Positions 17,297 through 27,058 are shown, counted from the first letter of the stretch. The stretch: DNA of 64,000 bases from Marisediminicola sp040546025 (GCF_040546025.1 NZ_JBEPNA010000002.1:62001-126000), one strand, 5' to 3'. The notes: generated by a model not told the origin, from the sequence alone. Made by a program: numbers and translations.

Positions 17297-18387
17297 GCGG
17301 ATGCCGCGGGGCAGTCGAACGGATCGCCCCCCGCCGCGAGGCCGACACGGTTCAGGTACTGGATGACGATGCCGTAGGACTGCATGAGCGAGGTCTCGGT
17401 GTACGGAATCTTGTGGGTCGCGCAGTACTCCTTCGCGATCTCCTGTGCCCTCGCGAGGTGCGGCCGGGGCATGTTCGGGAAGAGGTGGTGCTCGATCTGG
17501 TAGTTCAGGCCACCCATGAAGGTGTCCATCGCCCAGTTGCCCTTGATGTTGCGCGAGGTCAGCACCTGGCGGCGCAGGAAGTCGACCTTGGCATCGCGGG
17601 GAAGGATCGGCATTCCCTTGTGGTTCGGCGCGAAGGACGCGCCCATGTAGAGGCCGAAGACCGCGAGCTGAACTCCGATGAAGGCGAATCCGAGTCCGAC
17701 CGGAAGAGTCAGGAAGATGACGGCGACGTAGGCGGAGAGGCGGGTGACGATCATCCCGATCTCGACCCAGCGCTTGTCGACCTTGCCGCGTCCGAACACG
17801 GTCTTCAGGCCGAGGATGTGCAGGTTGAGACCTTCGAGCAGGAGGGCGGGGAAAAACAGGTAGCCCTGGCGCTTGGTTGCCCAGGCGTAGAGTCCCTTCG
17901 CCTTCGCGGCATCCTCCGGAATGAACGACACGAAGTCTCGCTCGATGTCCGGGTCCTTGCCGATGATGTTGGGGTTCGCGTGGTGACGGCTGTGCTTGGT
18001 CATCCACCAGGAGTAGCTGATGCCCACGAAGAGGTTCGCGAGAATGCGGCCGGCGAGGTCGTTCGTCTTGCCGGATTCGAAGACCTGGCGGTGCGCGGTC
18101 TCGTGGGCGAGGAAGGCGTACTGGGTCAGGATGATGCCGAGCGCGGCCGCCATGAGCAGCTGGAACCACGAGTCGCCGAGGAGGATGAATCCCGTGATGA
18201 CGCCGCCCAGCGCGGCGGTGACGATGCTGAACATCATGACGTAGAAGCCCGTGCGGCGCTGGAGCAGCCCGGCGTCGCGCACGGTCCGCAGCAATGACGA
18301 GTATTCCGTCGTGGGATTTGCCCGGCTTCCGCCCGGCTTCGTCTTGGTAAAGGTGACGACAGGCGACGCGATGGATTGTCCGCTCAT
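17284..18387 (-). CDS. Membrane fatty acid desaturase
   Basis: Di-iron acyl desaturase of 367 aa that introduces a cis double bond into fatty acyl chains, adjusting membrane fluidity. The three histidine boxes are HETAH (95-99), HSRHH (132-136) and QIEHH (about 302-306). The Q in the third box is typical of the front-end or linoleoyl-CoA desaturase branch. Four or more hydrophobic segments lie between the boxes. Many cold-tolerant actinobacteria carry such enzymes, but cold regulation is not shown here. The bond position cannot be inferred from sequence. Confidence 0.93.
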   Translation of the reverse strand: MSGQSIASPVVTFTKTKPGGSRANPTTEYSSLLRTVRDAGLLQRRTGFYVMMFSIVTAALGGVITGFILLGDSWFQLLMAAALGIILTQYAFLAHETAHRQVFESGKTNDLAGRILANLFVGISYSWWMTKHSRHHANPNIIGKDPDIERDFVSFIPEDAAKAKGLYAWATKRQGYLFFPALLLEGLNLHILGLKTVFGRGKVDKRWVEIGMIVTRLSAYVAVIFLTLPVGLGFAFIGVQLAVFGLYMGASFAPNHKGMPILPRDAKVDFLRRQVLTSRNIKGNWAMDTFMGGLNYQIEHHLFPNMPRPHLARAQEIAKEYCATHKIPYTETSLMQSYGIVIQYLNRVGLAAGGDPFDCPAASAYGR

Positions 18388-18461
18388 AAAGTTGGAGCCC
18401 CGTTCCGGCTGTTGACTTCCCAGTCGAAATGTACGAGCGATTGCTCTCGCGGATTACGCAA

Positions 18462-19748
18462 TTATATCCGGCGACCTGTGAAAAGCGTGGAAAGAGCTCC
18501 ATCGGGGTTGCTGTCGCCGCCGGGCAGCAATTCGAGGGGATGCGAGAGGCGCCACCACGGTCCCGGATCTGCGATGTCGGCATCGAGCACGAGCGGCACG
18601 CGCACCTGCGCGGCGCCGACCGTGAAGGTCACCTCCCCGATGGCCTCGCCGCGGGCGGCCTTCACGAGCGGCTGCACGGTGACGTCGCCGCTCACCGGCG
18701 TGTCGGACCATACGAGAACGGACGAGGCTTCCTCGGCGACGGCATTGGCGCTCTGGCCCCACTTGGTGGAGTAGGACGCGAACACTTCGCCCTTCTCGGC
18801 GAGCGGAACCTCGTGGAACCCCTCTGCGATGCCGTCGACGAGCGATCGGATCGCGGCCTCGAGCGATTCGCGGTTCTCGCCACCGAGGACGACCCCCACG
18901 ACTGTCACCACGGACGATCCGATCGTGTAGTCGGTCGAGAACAGCAGGCACGAGCCCGCCTCGTCGAGCGTTCCCGTCTTGATCCCATCGATGCTCTCGA
19001 CGCCGAGCAGCGTGTTCGTGTTTGTGAGGGTGCCGACATAGGGCACCTCGACGCTCTTCGAGGCGACGATGTCGGAGACCACGGGATTGTGGAGTGCGAG
19101 CTTGGCGATTCGGAGGAGGTCGGGAACGCTGCTGACGTTGCTCGGCGACATGCCCGTGGGCTCGACGATAACGGTGGAGTCGAACCCGCCCTCCGTGAGC
19201 CACACCGCCGTCGCGGTCGCAAACTCGGCCTGCGACCCGAATGCCCAGTCGACGAGGGACTCTGCGTAGTTGTTCGCCGAGGAGACGAGCACGACCTCGA
19301 GCAGGTCGCGCTGGCTCATCGCAAGGCCGGCCGTGACCGGCTCGACGGTGCCGCCCACTCGCTGGTACTTGCCGTACAGCGCGACGTCGGCCTGATCGAA
19401 GACGATTGAGGGGCCGTCCTCGCCCACGGCAAGTGGTTTCGCGTCGAGCACGACGAGGGTCGAGATGACCTTGCTGATACTCGCGATCGGCAGCGCGTTC
19501 GTCGAGCCGCTCGAGGCCAGCACCCCATCGAATCCGACCGCGGAGATCCCGCTTGCCCCGACGCCGGGGAACATGAGCTCGGAGGCATCGCGCACCGGCG
19601 TCACGAACTGGGTGATGCTCGCACTCGCGGGACCGATGGGGGCCATCAGGGTCACCGGGAGGTACACGCCCCCGGCGGCGACGGTGGCAAGGATCAGGGC
19701 TGCTGCAACCCGCCGTCGGATCAGTGCCGAGCGGCTGTGAGTGGACAC
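18462..19748 (-). CDS. D-alanyl-D-alanine carboxypeptidase (S11 penicillin-binding protein)
   Basis: Exported DD-peptidase of 428 aa that trims the terminal D-Ala of peptidoglycan stem peptides. An N-terminal signal or anchor helix (VAAALILATVAAGGVYL) is followed by the catalytic triplet motifs SISK (Ser90-Lys93), SAN (157-159) and KTG (257-259), in the normal order. The C-terminal 100 residues are beta-rich, like the stalk domain of DacA-type enzymes. No transmembrane anchor is visible at the C-terminus. It stands between the desaturase and a divergent kinase gene and is likely transcribed alone. Confidence 0.9.
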   Translation of the reverse strand: MSTHSRSALIRRRVAAALILATVAAGGVYLPVTLMAPIGPASASITQFVTPVRDASELMFPGVGASGISAVGFDGVLASSGSTNALPIASISKVISTLVVLDAKPLAVGEDGPSIVFDQADVALYGKYQRVGGTVEPVTAGLAMSQRDLLEVVLVSSANNYAESLVDWAFGSQAEFATATAVWLTEGGFDSTVIVEPTGMSPSNVSSVPDLLRIAKLALHNPVVSDIVASKSVEVPYVGTLTNTNTLLGVESIDGIKTGTLDEAGSCLLFSTDYTIGSSVVTVVGVVLGGENRESLEAAIRSLVDGIAEGFHEVPLAEKGEVFASYSTKWGQSANAVAEEASSVLVWSDTPVSGDVTVQPLVKAARGEAIGEVTFTVGAAQVRVPLVLDADIADPGPWWRLSHPLELLPGGDSNPDGALSTLFTGRRI

Positions 19749-19816
19749 GTGGTAATGCTAAGCCAACTCCGGAGCAACCTCTGGACCCCGTGGCGGCGCG
19801 CTCCTAGGCTGGCAGA

Positions 19817-20758
19817 ATGCAGCGTCGCGCGTTCGAGACCGCGGCGATCACGGGCTACGGCAGCCGGGCGTCCTGGGATGCCGCGGCGGTCGAGATCCTC
19901 GCCGTCATGCTCGAGCGCTGGGAACTCGCCCCCGGCGCGGTGTTCTCGGGTGGCTACGCCGCAACGGTGCTCGCCGTCACGCGGTCCGACGGCACCCCCG
20001 CTGTCCTGAAGATCGGTTTCCCGCACGCCGAGGGGGTACCGGAAGCGATCGCCCTCGAGGCCTGGCCCGCCGGAACGGCGCCCGTCGTGCTGCGCCAGGA
20101 TCCGTGGACGTGGTCGATGCTTCTCGAGCGGATCGAGCCGGGCGTTCCGCTCTCCGCCGCCGACACCGGTGTCGACGCGGCGCTGCAGGCCGCCGGCAAG
20201 CTCCTCGCCCGCATCGCGGCGGCCGAGCCGGTGTTCGGCATCCCGTCGCTGAGGTCGGTCGCGCAAGCGTACGCGGCGGCCGCCCGCCAGCGGTTCGACG
20301 CGCACCGTCCGAATCTCGACGAGTTTGAGGCGACCGAGCTCGTGGCGGCCGGACTCGACGAGCTCGAGAAGCTCGCCGGAACGGGAATCGAAACTTCGAT
20401 GGTGCACGGCGACTTCAACCCGGGCAACATTCTGCAGTCCGCTGCCGGGCTCGTCGCCGTCGACCCGAAGGCGATGATCGGCGACCCCGCGTACGACCTC
20501 TGGCCGCTGGTCAGCCAACTCGGTTCCCCCGCCGACAGGCCCGATCCGCAGGGCACCCTCGCGCGCCAGCTCGCGATCGCGGCCGATGCCGCCGGCGTCG
20601 ACCCCGTCCGCGCGGCCCGCTGGTCATTCGCGCGCTCGGCGCTGAACGTCAGCTGGTACCTCGACGAGCGGCAGCCGCGCCTCGCCGCGCGCGACGCCGA
20701 GCTGCTGCGGGCCTGGGCGGGCGTGCTCGCCGGCATCCGAACGGGGACGGGAATCTAA
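19817..20758 (+). CDS. Aminoglycoside/streptomycin phosphotransferase-family protein
   Basis: Protein-kinase-fold small-molecule kinase of 313 aa. Lys65 (AVLKIGF) is the likely ATP-contacting lysine, the catalytic loop is HGDFNPGN (197-204), and the metal-binding Asp lies in AVDPK (about 216). The DPKAMIGDPAYDLW segment is characteristic of the APH(6) streptomycin-phosphotransferase branch. Such chromosomal homologues often have unknown or cryptic substrates, so resistance should not be assumed. It overlaps the end of the convergent methyltransferase gene by 4 bp. Confidence 0.85.
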   Translation: MQRRAFETAAITGYGSRASWDAAAVEILAVMLERWELAPGAVFSGGYAATVLAVTRSDGTPAVLKIGFPHAEGVPEAIALEAWPAGTAPVVLRQDPWTWSMLLERIEPGVPLSAADTGVDAALQAAGKLLARIAAAEPVFGIPSLRSVAQAYAAAARQRFDAHRPNLDEFEATELVAAGLDELEKLAGTGIETSMVHGDFNPGNILQSAAGLVAVDPKAMIGDPAYDLWPLVSQLGSPADRPDPQGTLARQLAIAADAAGVDPVRAARWSFARSALNVSWYLDERQPRLAARDAELLRAWAGVLAGIRTGTGI

Positions 20759-21552
20759 CGCAGAGCCCAGAGGGCGACCGCGCTCGCGGCGGCGACGTTG
20801 AGGGAGTCGACCCCGTGCCCCATCGGGATCGTCACGATCGAATCGGCGTAGGACAGGGCGGCGCGGCTGAGGCCGTCGCCCTCGGAGCCGAGCAGGATCG
20901 CGACCTTCTCCGGTGCGTTCGCCGCGAACTCGTCGAGGCCGACGGCATCCGCCGCCAGGGCGAGCGCCGCGATATGGAAGCCCGCGGCCGCGAGGATCTG
21001 CGCGCCCTCTGGCCAGTCCGGCAACCGCGTCCATGGCACCTGCAGCACAGTGCCCATGCTCACCCGCACGCTTCGGCGGTAGAGGGGGTCGGCGCAGCGC
21101 GGCGTCACGAGAACGGCGTCGGCGCCGAGCCCCGCGACGGAGCGGAAGATCGCGCCCACGTTGGTGTGGTCGACGATGTCCTCGAGCACGACGACGCGGC
21201 GCGCGTTCGCGAGCAGATGCGCGGCGGGAGGCAGCGCCGGGCGGTGCATCGCCGCGAGGGCGCCGCGGTGGAGGTTGTAACCGGTGAGGCTCTCGAGCAA
21301 CGCGGCATCGCCCACGAACACGGGAATGTCGAAGGGGTCGAGCAGGGGCCGGAGGGCGTCGAGCCACTGCTCCTGCAGGAGCACCGACCTCGGCTGGTGG
21401 CCTGAGGCGATCGCGCGCGCCATGACCTTGCTCGACTCGGCAATATAGAGGCCGCCGGCCGGCTCCGACACGCGGCGCAGGGCCACGTCGGTGAGTCCGG
21501 AGTAGTCGGCGAGCCCCGGCTCGTCCAGCGTGGATATTCGGATGACGCGCAT
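20755..21552 (-). CDS. SPOUT-family RNA 2'-O-methyltransferase (TrmH/SpoU)
   Basis: SAM-dependent methyltransferase acting on rRNA or tRNA ribose, 265 aa. SPOUT motif 1 is NVGAIFR (about residue 130), motif 2 is LLGSEGDGLS and motif 3 is IPMGHGVDSLNVAAA, which together form the trefoil-knot cofactor site. An N-terminal substrate-binding subdomain precedes it. ATG 21552 (MRVIRIST) is preferred over the longer reading from 21606 because similarity starts there and AGAGGAAG lies before it. The exact RNA target is not predictable from sequence. Confidence 0.9.
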   Translation of the reverse strand: MRVIRISTLDEPGLADYSGLTDVALRRVSEPAGGLYIAESSKVMARAIASGHQPRSVLLQEQWLDALRPLLDPFDIPVFVGDAALLESLTGYNLHRGALAAMHRPALPPAAHLLANARRVVVLEDIVDHTNVGAIFRSVAGLGADAVLVTPRCADPLYRRSVRVSMGTVLQVPWTRLPDWPEGAQILAAAGFHIAALALAADAVGLDEFAANAPEKVAILLGSEGDGLSRAALSYADSIVTIPMGHGVDSLNVAAASAVALWALR

Positions 21553-21683
21553 TCGGCTTCCTCTCGTGCGGTGGCCGAACGGTTCGCTGCCAGCAACTTG
21601 AAACATATCGGACCCACCAGTTGTCTATCCTGAAGTGGTCGCGTTGGCCCTCCGGCCCGAACGGGCACTGCAAGGGAGTATCG

Positions 21684-22535
21684 ATGGTGGCACCGAATGC
21701 GGCTGACGTCGACACCGTGGGTGCGGGCGACCTCGCGGCGGCCGTCGAGGTGCTCGCCGGACGCACCGTCGCGGTGCTCACCGGTGCCGGGATAAGCACG
21801 GACTCGGGTATCCCCGACTACCGCGGCGCCGGGGCACTCCCCCGCAACCCGATGACGTTCCAGCAGTTCATCAAGGATCCCGAGTACCGCAAGCGCTACT
21901 GGGCGGGCAGCCACCTCGGCTGGCGCCAGTTCGACGACGCCCAGCCCAACGATGGGCACCGGGCGCTCGCCGAACTCGAACTCGCCGGCGTCGTCAACGG
22001 GGTCATGTCCCAGAACGTCGACGGGCTGCACCTGCGGGCCGGCTCCCAGCGCGTCGTCGACCTGCACGGCACGATGGACCGGGTGCGCTGCCTCACCTGC
22101 GGGCAGGGGTTCGCCCGCTCCGACATCGCCCTTCGCCTGGCCCGGGAGAACCCGTGGCTCGATGAACCAGGCGCTCGCGAGCTTGCGCCCGACGGCGACG
22201 TCGAGGTTGGCAGCATCGACGGCTTCGTGACACCGGACTGCACCGTCTGCGGCGGCGTGCTCAAGCCCGACATCGTCTTCTTCGGCGAGTTCATCCCCAC
22301 CGAGAAGTTCGCCGAGGCGACCGCGCTCATGCAGGCCGCCGACGCGCTGCTCATCGCGGGCTCGTCGCTCGTGGTGAACTCCGGCATCCGGCTGCTCGAC
22401 CAGGCCGCCAAGCGCAAGCTTCCCATCGTCATCATCAACCGCGGCGTCACCCGAGGCGACCTGCGTGCCACTGTGAAGATCGACGGCGGAACGTCACAGC
22501 ACCTCGCCGCACTTGCGGCGCAACTCAGATCATGA
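21684..22535 (+). CDS. Sir2-family NAD-dependent protein deacylase
   Basis: Sirtuin of 283 aa that removes acyl groups from lysine using NAD. Rossmann motif GAGIS is at 34-38, IPDYR follows, the active-site QNVD is at 110-113, and the catalytic His128 lies in DLHGTM. A structural zinc site is formed by C136-x2-C139 and C186-x2-C189. ATG 21684 has GGGAG five bases upstream; an earlier ATG at 21621 would overlap the divergent methyltransferase promoter. The stop overlaps the start of the phosphatase gene by 4 bp, so the two are co-translated. Confidence 0.94.
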   Translation: MVAPNAADVDTVGAGDLAAAVEVLAGRTVAVLTGAGISTDSGIPDYRGAGALPRNPMTFQQFIKDPEYRKRYWAGSHLGWRQFDDAQPNDGHRALAELELAGVVNGVMSQNVDGLHLRAGSQRVVDLHGTMDRVRCLTCGQGFARSDIALRLARENPWLDEPGARELAPDGDVEVGSIDGFVTPDCTVCGGVLKPDIVFFGEFIPTEKFAEATALMQAADALLIAGSSLVVNSGIRLLDQAAKRKLPIVIINRGVTRGDLRATVKIDGGTSQHLAALAAQLRS

Positions 22536-23179
22536 CCCACCTGTACCTCGTGCGGCACGGCGAGACCGACTGGAACGCCGCGCGGCGCATCCAGGGGAGC
22601 ACCGACATCCCGCTCAACGAGACCGGCAGGGCGCAGGCCCGCCGAACCGGCCGCCTTCTCGCCTCCCGACAGTGGGATGCCGTCGTGGCGAGCCCGCTGT
22701 CGCGCGCGTTCGAGACCGCCAGCATCATCGCGGACGAGATCGGCCTGCCCGAGCCAGAGCGCCTCGACTCGATCGTGGAGCGTCGGTATGGGGCCGCCGA
22801 GGGTCTGGACTACCAGACGCTCGATGCGACCTACCCCACGGGCGTGCCGGTCCCCGGTCGAGAGAGCCGGCACGCGGTCGCCGCGCGCGTGCTGCCGGCC
22901 CTCGCCGACCTCGCCGAGCGGCACCTCGGACAGCGGATCGTGGTGGTCTCGCACGGCGGCGTCATTCGCACGGTGCTGAACTCGGTGGCGCCCGGCGAGG
23001 CACGGTTCCGGGGCGTGCCGATCACCAACGGATCGATCCATAGATTCCTCTACACGGAGGGCGCGCTCGAGCTCATGGCCTTCGACGATCCGATCGAGTT
23101 CGAGTCGATCGAGCCCGGTACAGCCGACTTCGACCTGCAGAACGCGATTGCCGCGAGGGAAGATGGTCGCTCGAGCTGA
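22532..23179 (+). CDS. Histidine phosphatase (phosphoglycerate mutase-like)
   Basis: Broad-family phosphatase of 215 aa with the phospho-accepting RHGET at residues 8-12, ASPLSRAFETA, and the second histidine in VVSHGG (about residue 150). The Glu/Arg context fits a phosphatase better than a true glycolytic mutase, which would be longer. It is translationally coupled to the upstream sirtuin by an ATGA overlap and ends 24 bp before the convergent glycosyltransferase gene. The substrate is unknown. Confidence 0.9.
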   Translation: MTHLYLVRHGETDWNAARRIQGSTDIPLNETGRAQARRTGRLLASRQWDAVVASPLSRAFETASIIADEIGLPEPERLDSIVERRYGAAEGLDYQTLDATYPTGVPVPGRESRHAVAARVLPALADLAERHLGQRIVVVSHGGVIRTVLNSVAPGEARFRGVPITNGSIHRFLYTEGALELMAFDDPIEFESIEPGTADFDLQNAIAAREDGRSS

Positions 23180-23203
23180 CCGCCTCGGGCGACGGCGGGT
23201 CGG

Positions 23204-24328
23204 TCAGCGTGTGCGGCGCCGGATTCGCGGCGAGGTGCGCCAGCTCCACGGCTTCCACCACTTGCGGTTGCGCGGCGGAAGCGTTTCGATGAGCGTCAAA
23301 AGGCGTCTCGCCGACTCCTCCCAGGAGAAGACCTGCGACTGGGAGATGGCGAGCCCGGTGAGCTCGTTCCAGCGGTCCGGCTGGTCGACCGCCGTGACGG
23401 CATCGGCGAACGCCCGGGCACTGTGCGGGTCGAAGTAGGTTGCCGCCGGCCCGCCGACCTCGCGGAACACTGGGATGTCGCTGATGACGAGCGGGGTTCC
23501 CGCCGCGAGCGCCTCGATGAGCGGGATACCGAACCCCTCGTCGAAGCACGCGGACACCATTGCGGTCGAGGCCTTCAGCAACTCGAGGTAGCGCTCGTCG
23601 CTCACCCCGTTCTCGAACACGACGGATCCGGCCGGGGCGAGCGCGGCGAGCCGTTCCCGAGCCTCGTCGGAGACGCGGCTCAGCAGGTGCAGGGTGTAGC
23701 CGGGCAGGAACTCCATCCCGCGCACGAGCGTCTCGACGTTCTTGTTGGGCATGAACGTGCCCATGTAGACGAGGGTCTTCGTGTCGTCGTAACGGCGCGG
23801 TGGGAGGCCGAGTTGGTCGACGCCCGGGCGGATCGAGGTGATCGGACGCCTGGTCAGGCGCGCATCCGTCATCAGTCCCTTGCAGGTGTTCGACCCCGTG
23901 ACGACGGCCTCGCCGCGATTCAGCGCCATCCGCTGGGGGATGTAGGTGAAGTGGAAGCCCCACCAGATCGTGCGTACCAACAAGCTGAAGTCACGCGGCG
24001 GCTTTCGGGTCTTGTAGAACACCATGTCGTGAAGGGTGAGGATGAGCCGGAACCGCCGGTGCGCCGACCCCACCGTCTGCATCGGGCTGAACACGACGTC
24101 CGGCGAGAAGCGGTTGATCCACAGGGCGACCCACGGCTCGAGCGGGCTCTGCGCTCGAGGAATCATCACCCAGGGCAGGTCGGGGAGCATGGTCAGCTGG
24201 CGCTCGTCGTGGATCATCATCGTGACCGGATGCAGCTTGGCGAAGGCACCGACGAGTCCGGCCGTGTACCGGCTGATCCCGTCGTGGCGGACGAGCCGGA
24301 TGTACCGGCAGTCGAAGAGGACCTTCAC
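23204..24328 (-). CDS. Glycosyltransferase family 4 protein
   Basis: GT-B fold sugar transferase of 374 aa using an activated sugar donor. The C-terminal donor-binding domain starts near LVYMGTFMPNKNVETLVRG and carries the retaining-enzyme signature DEGFGIPLIEALAAGTPLV with two Glu seven residues apart. The N-terminal half begins MKVLFDCRYI with the DGISRYT loop. The C-terminal tail is strongly basic (RKWWKPWSWR), perhaps for membrane association. Its ATG overlaps the alpha/beta-hydrolase stop by 4 bp, so the two form an operon, perhaps for a surface glycan or glycolipid (inference). Confidence 0.9.
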   Translation of the reverse strand: MKVLFDCRYIRLVRHDGISRYTAGLVGAFAKLHPVTMMIHDERQLTMLPDLPWVMIPRAQSPLEPWVALWINRFSPDVVFSPMQTVGSAHRRFRLILTLHDMVFYKTRKPPRDFSLLVRTIWWGFHFTYIPQRMALNRGEAVVTGSNTCKGLMTDARLTRRPITSIRPGVDQLGLPPRRYDDTKTLVYMGTFMPNKNVETLVRGMEFLPGYTLHLLSRVSDEARERLAALAPAGSVVFENGVSDERYLELLKASTAMVSACFDEGFGIPLIEALAAGTPLVISDIPVFREVGGPAATYFDPHSARAFADAVTAVDQPDRWNELTGLAISQSQVFSWEESARRLLTLIETLPPRNRKWWKPWSWRTSPRIRRRTR

Positions 24329-25224
24329 GGCTGCGGCAGGTCGTCGAGGAACGACGTGATTGCTTCGGCCGCGAGTGCCGGAACCTCGTAGTGGATCAGG
24401 TGCCCGACGTCGGCCAGGACCCGGAGGGTGGCATTCGACATCATTCGCTCGAGCTCGAACTGCGCGGCGACCGGGGTGATGTCGTCGCGGGCGGCGGCGA
24501 CGAGCAGGGTCGGCACCGTGATGCGTGCGGCGAACGCGCTCACGTCGGTGCTGATCGATGCGCGGAACCCCTCGACGACGACGTCGCGGTTCGCGTACCG
24601 GCTGAAGTAGGTGTGGTGCTCGTTGTGGATCCAGCGGCGCAGCGATCGCGTGCGGGTCTTGGTCATGCTCGAACTCATGAACTGCACGACGAACCAGCTG
24701 TTGAGCAGTCGGTGGCCGAGCTTCTCCGGGAGCTTCGAGGCGAGTTCGTAATAGGCGACGGTGACCTTCGTCGCAAGCTGCCGTGGACCCCGCAGCCCTG
24801 ACGTCGCAATCGGGTTCACCATGATCAGGGCAGGCGTCGCGAGACCGTCGACGAGGGCGTTCGCGGCGACGATCGTGCCGAACGAATGCCCGAGGATGAT
24901 CGCGCGGCCGGCGAGCCCGAGCGCATCGACGAAGGCCGTGAGCCAGGCCGCATAGCCGGCGACCGAGTGTGGAACGTCGGTGAGCGGCGTCGACTCGCCG
25001 AAGCCCGGAAGGTCGGGGCTGATGAACCGGATGCCGGGGAGCTGCGCGATGATCGGCTCGATCCCGTGGTGCTCACCGCGGTAGCCGTGCGCGATGACGA
25101 TCGTGAAGGGCGAATCCGCCGCACCGTAGGTCCAGAAGCGGGTCGTGCTGCCGAGTACCGTCACCTCGTCTTTCTCGACGGGGATTGCCGCGAGAAGTGA
25201 TGCAAAAGGCGATTCGATGCTCAT
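24325..25224 (-). CDS. Alpha/beta hydrolase
   Basis: Serine hydrolase of 299 aa. The nucleophile elbow GHSFG is at 112-116 (Ser114), the oxyanion HG at 46-47 (IAHGYRG), the acid probably Asp in AARDDITP near residue 246, and the histidine in VGHLIHYE near 276. No signal peptide is present, so it acts in the cytoplasm. Substrate unknown. It is the first gene of a two-gene operon with the glycosyltransferase, with GGAG four bases before the ATG, and is divergent from treS. Confidence 0.88.
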   Translation of the reverse strand: MSIESPFASLLAAIPVEKDEVTVLGSTTRFWTYGAADSPFTIVIAHGYRGEHHGIEPIIAQLPGIRFISPDLPGFGESTPLTDVPHSVAGYAAWLTAFVDALGLAGRAIILGHSFGTIVAANALVDGLATPALIMVNPIATSGLRGPRQLATKVTVAYYELASKLPEKLGHRLLNSWFVVQFMSSSMTKTRTRSLRRWIHNEHHTYFSRYANRDVVVEGFRASISTDVSAFAARITVPTLLVAAARDDITPVAAQFELERMMSNATLRVLADVGHLIHYEVPALAAEAITSFLDDLPQP

Positions 25225-25324
25225 TGGTCTCCAGCATAGGGACGAGAAACCGCCGCGTAGCGCGAAAGGCCTTCTAGACTCGTAACGAATTTGTTAATAG
25301 CGGCCCGCCGGCCGAGAGGAAGAC

Positions 25325-27049
25325 GTGAGCTTTACTGCACCCATCCAACTGCCCGGATTGACTCTCGACCCCCAGTGGTACCGACGCGCTGTCTTCTACG
25401 AAGTCATGGTCCGCTCGTTCGTCGACAGCAACGGCGACGGCGCCGGAGACCTGGCCGGGCTCATCGGCAAGCTGGACTATCTCCAGTGGCTCGGCATCGA
25501 CGCGCTGTGGCTGCCGCCGTTCTACCAGTCGCCGCTGCGCGATGGTGGCTACGACGTGTCGGACTTCACGGAGGTACTGCCGGAGTTCGGCACCCTTGAC
25601 GAGTTCCGGGACCTCGTCACCAAGTCGCACGAGCGCAACATGCGCATCGTCATCGACTATCCGCTCAACCACACCTCGGACCAGCACGACTGGTTTCAGC
25701 AGTCCCGCTCCGACCCGGATGGACCATTCGGCGACTACTACGTGTGGAGCGACACCGACAAGAAGTACGAGAACATCCGGATCATCTTCATCGATACCGA
25801 GGAGTCCAACTGGACCTTCGATCCGATCCGCCGCCAGTTCTTCTTCCACCGCTTCTTCGCCCACCAGCCCGACCTCAACTTCGAGAATGAGGCCGTGCGC
25901 GAGGCCGTGTTCGACACCATCCGCTTCTGGATGGACCTCGGAGTCGACGGCATCCGGCTCGATGCGATCCCGTACCTGTTCGAATCCGACGAGGGCAACG
26001 GCGAGGGCGAGCCGCCGACGCACGAGTTCACCAAGCAGCTGCGCGAGATGGTGGACCGGGACTACCCCGGTCGCATCCTGATCGCCGAGGCGAACCAGTG
26101 GCCTCGCGAGGTGGCCGCGTTCTTCGGCACGAACGAGGAGCCCGAGTGCCACATGGCATTCGACTTCCCCGTCATGCCACGGATCTTCTACTCGTTGCGG
26201 TCGCAGAACGCCGCCGAGCTGATCAGCGTGCTGTCGGAGACGCTCGACATCCCCGACGGCGCAGGCTGGGGCGTGTTCCTCCGCAACCACGACGAGCTCA
26301 CCCTCGAGATGGTGTCGGAGGAGTACCGGCAGGCCATGTACGGCTGGTACGCGTACGACCCCCGGATGCGCTCCAACATCGGCATCCGCCGTCGCCTCGC
26401 TCCCCTGCTCGACAACTCGCGCGCGGAGCTCGAACTCGCCCATGCGCTGCTCTTCTCCCTGCCGGGAAGCCCATTCCTCTACTACGGCGACGAAATCGGC
26501 ATGGGCGACAATATCTGGCTGCCCGACCGCGACAGCTCACGCACGCCGATGCAGTGGACCCCGGACCGCAACGCCGGCTTCTCGACCGCCGACCCCGGCA
26601 AGCTGTTCCTGCCGGTCGTGCAGTCGCTCGTGTACAACTACAACCTCACCAACGTCGAGTCGCAGCTTGCCCAGTCCCGCTCGCTCCTGCACTGGGTGCG
26701 CAACGTAATCCACGTGCGCAAGGCGCATCCGACCTTCGGCCTCGGCACCCTCACGGTGCTCGAGACCAACCACGAGTCGGTTCTCGCCTTCGTGCGCTCG
26801 TACGGAGGCTCCGGCACCCAGTTCGGCGACTCCGCCGAAGACGTGCTGTGCGTGTTCAGCTTCGCCCACAACCCCGTCTCGGTCACCGTCAAGGTTCCCG
26901 GCTTCGAGGGGGCGGCGACGTGGGACCTGTTCGGCGGGGCCGAGTTCCCGACGGTCGGGGCCGAGGGCGAGGTCAACCTGACGCTTGCGACGCAGAGCTT
27001 CTACTGGCTGCACCTCGGAACACCGTCCGGTGTCGGTGGTCGGCCCTAG
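25325..27049 (+). CDS. treS: Trehalose synthase (maltose alpha-D-glucosyltransferase)
   Basis: GH13 subfamily 16 enzyme of 574 aa that interconverts maltose and trehalose, linking glycogen turnover to the compatible solute trehalose. The catalytic nucleophile is Asp213 (GIRLDAIPYLF), the acid/base Glu255 (ILIAEANQWP), and the transition-state Asp323 (FLRNHDE). The insert EGNGEGEPP after the nucleophile and WTPDRNAGFS are typical of TreS. No maltokinase domain is fused, so maltokinase, if present, is encoded elsewhere. It starts with GTG, with GAGAGGAAG upstream. Confidence 0.95.
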   Translation: MSFTAPIQLPGLTLDPQWYRRAVFYEVMVRSFVDSNGDGAGDLAGLIGKLDYLQWLGIDALWLPPFYQSPLRDGGYDVSDFTEVLPEFGTLDEFRDLVTKSHERNMRIVIDYPLNHTSDQHDWFQQSRSDPDGPFGDYYVWSDTDKKYENIRIIFIDTEESNWTFDPIRRQFFFHRFFAHQPDLNFENEAVREAVFDTIRFWMDLGVDGIRLDAIPYLFESDEGNGEGEPPTHEFTKQLREMVDRDYPGRILIAEANQWPREVAAFFGTNEEPECHMAFDFPVMPRIFYSLRSQNAAELISVLSETLDIPDGAGWGVFLRNHDELTLEMVSEEYRQAMYGWYAYDPRMRSNIGIRRRLAPLLDNSRAELELAHALLFSLPGSPFLYYGDEIGMGDNIWLPDRDSSRTPMQWTPDRNAGFSTADPGKLFLPVVQSLVYNYNLTNVESQLAQSRSLLHWVRNVIHVRKAHPTFGLGTLTVLETNHESVLAFVRSYGGSGTQFGDSAEDVLCVFSFAHNPVSVTVKVPGFEGAATWDLFGGAEFPTVGAEGEVNLTLATQSFYWLHLGTPSGVGGRP

Positions 27050-27058
27050 AGTGACGGT

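Noticed and set aside
19817..20758. Streptomycin resistance gene
   Set aside because: The motifs place it in the kinase family only; chromosomal homologues often have other or no known drug substrates.
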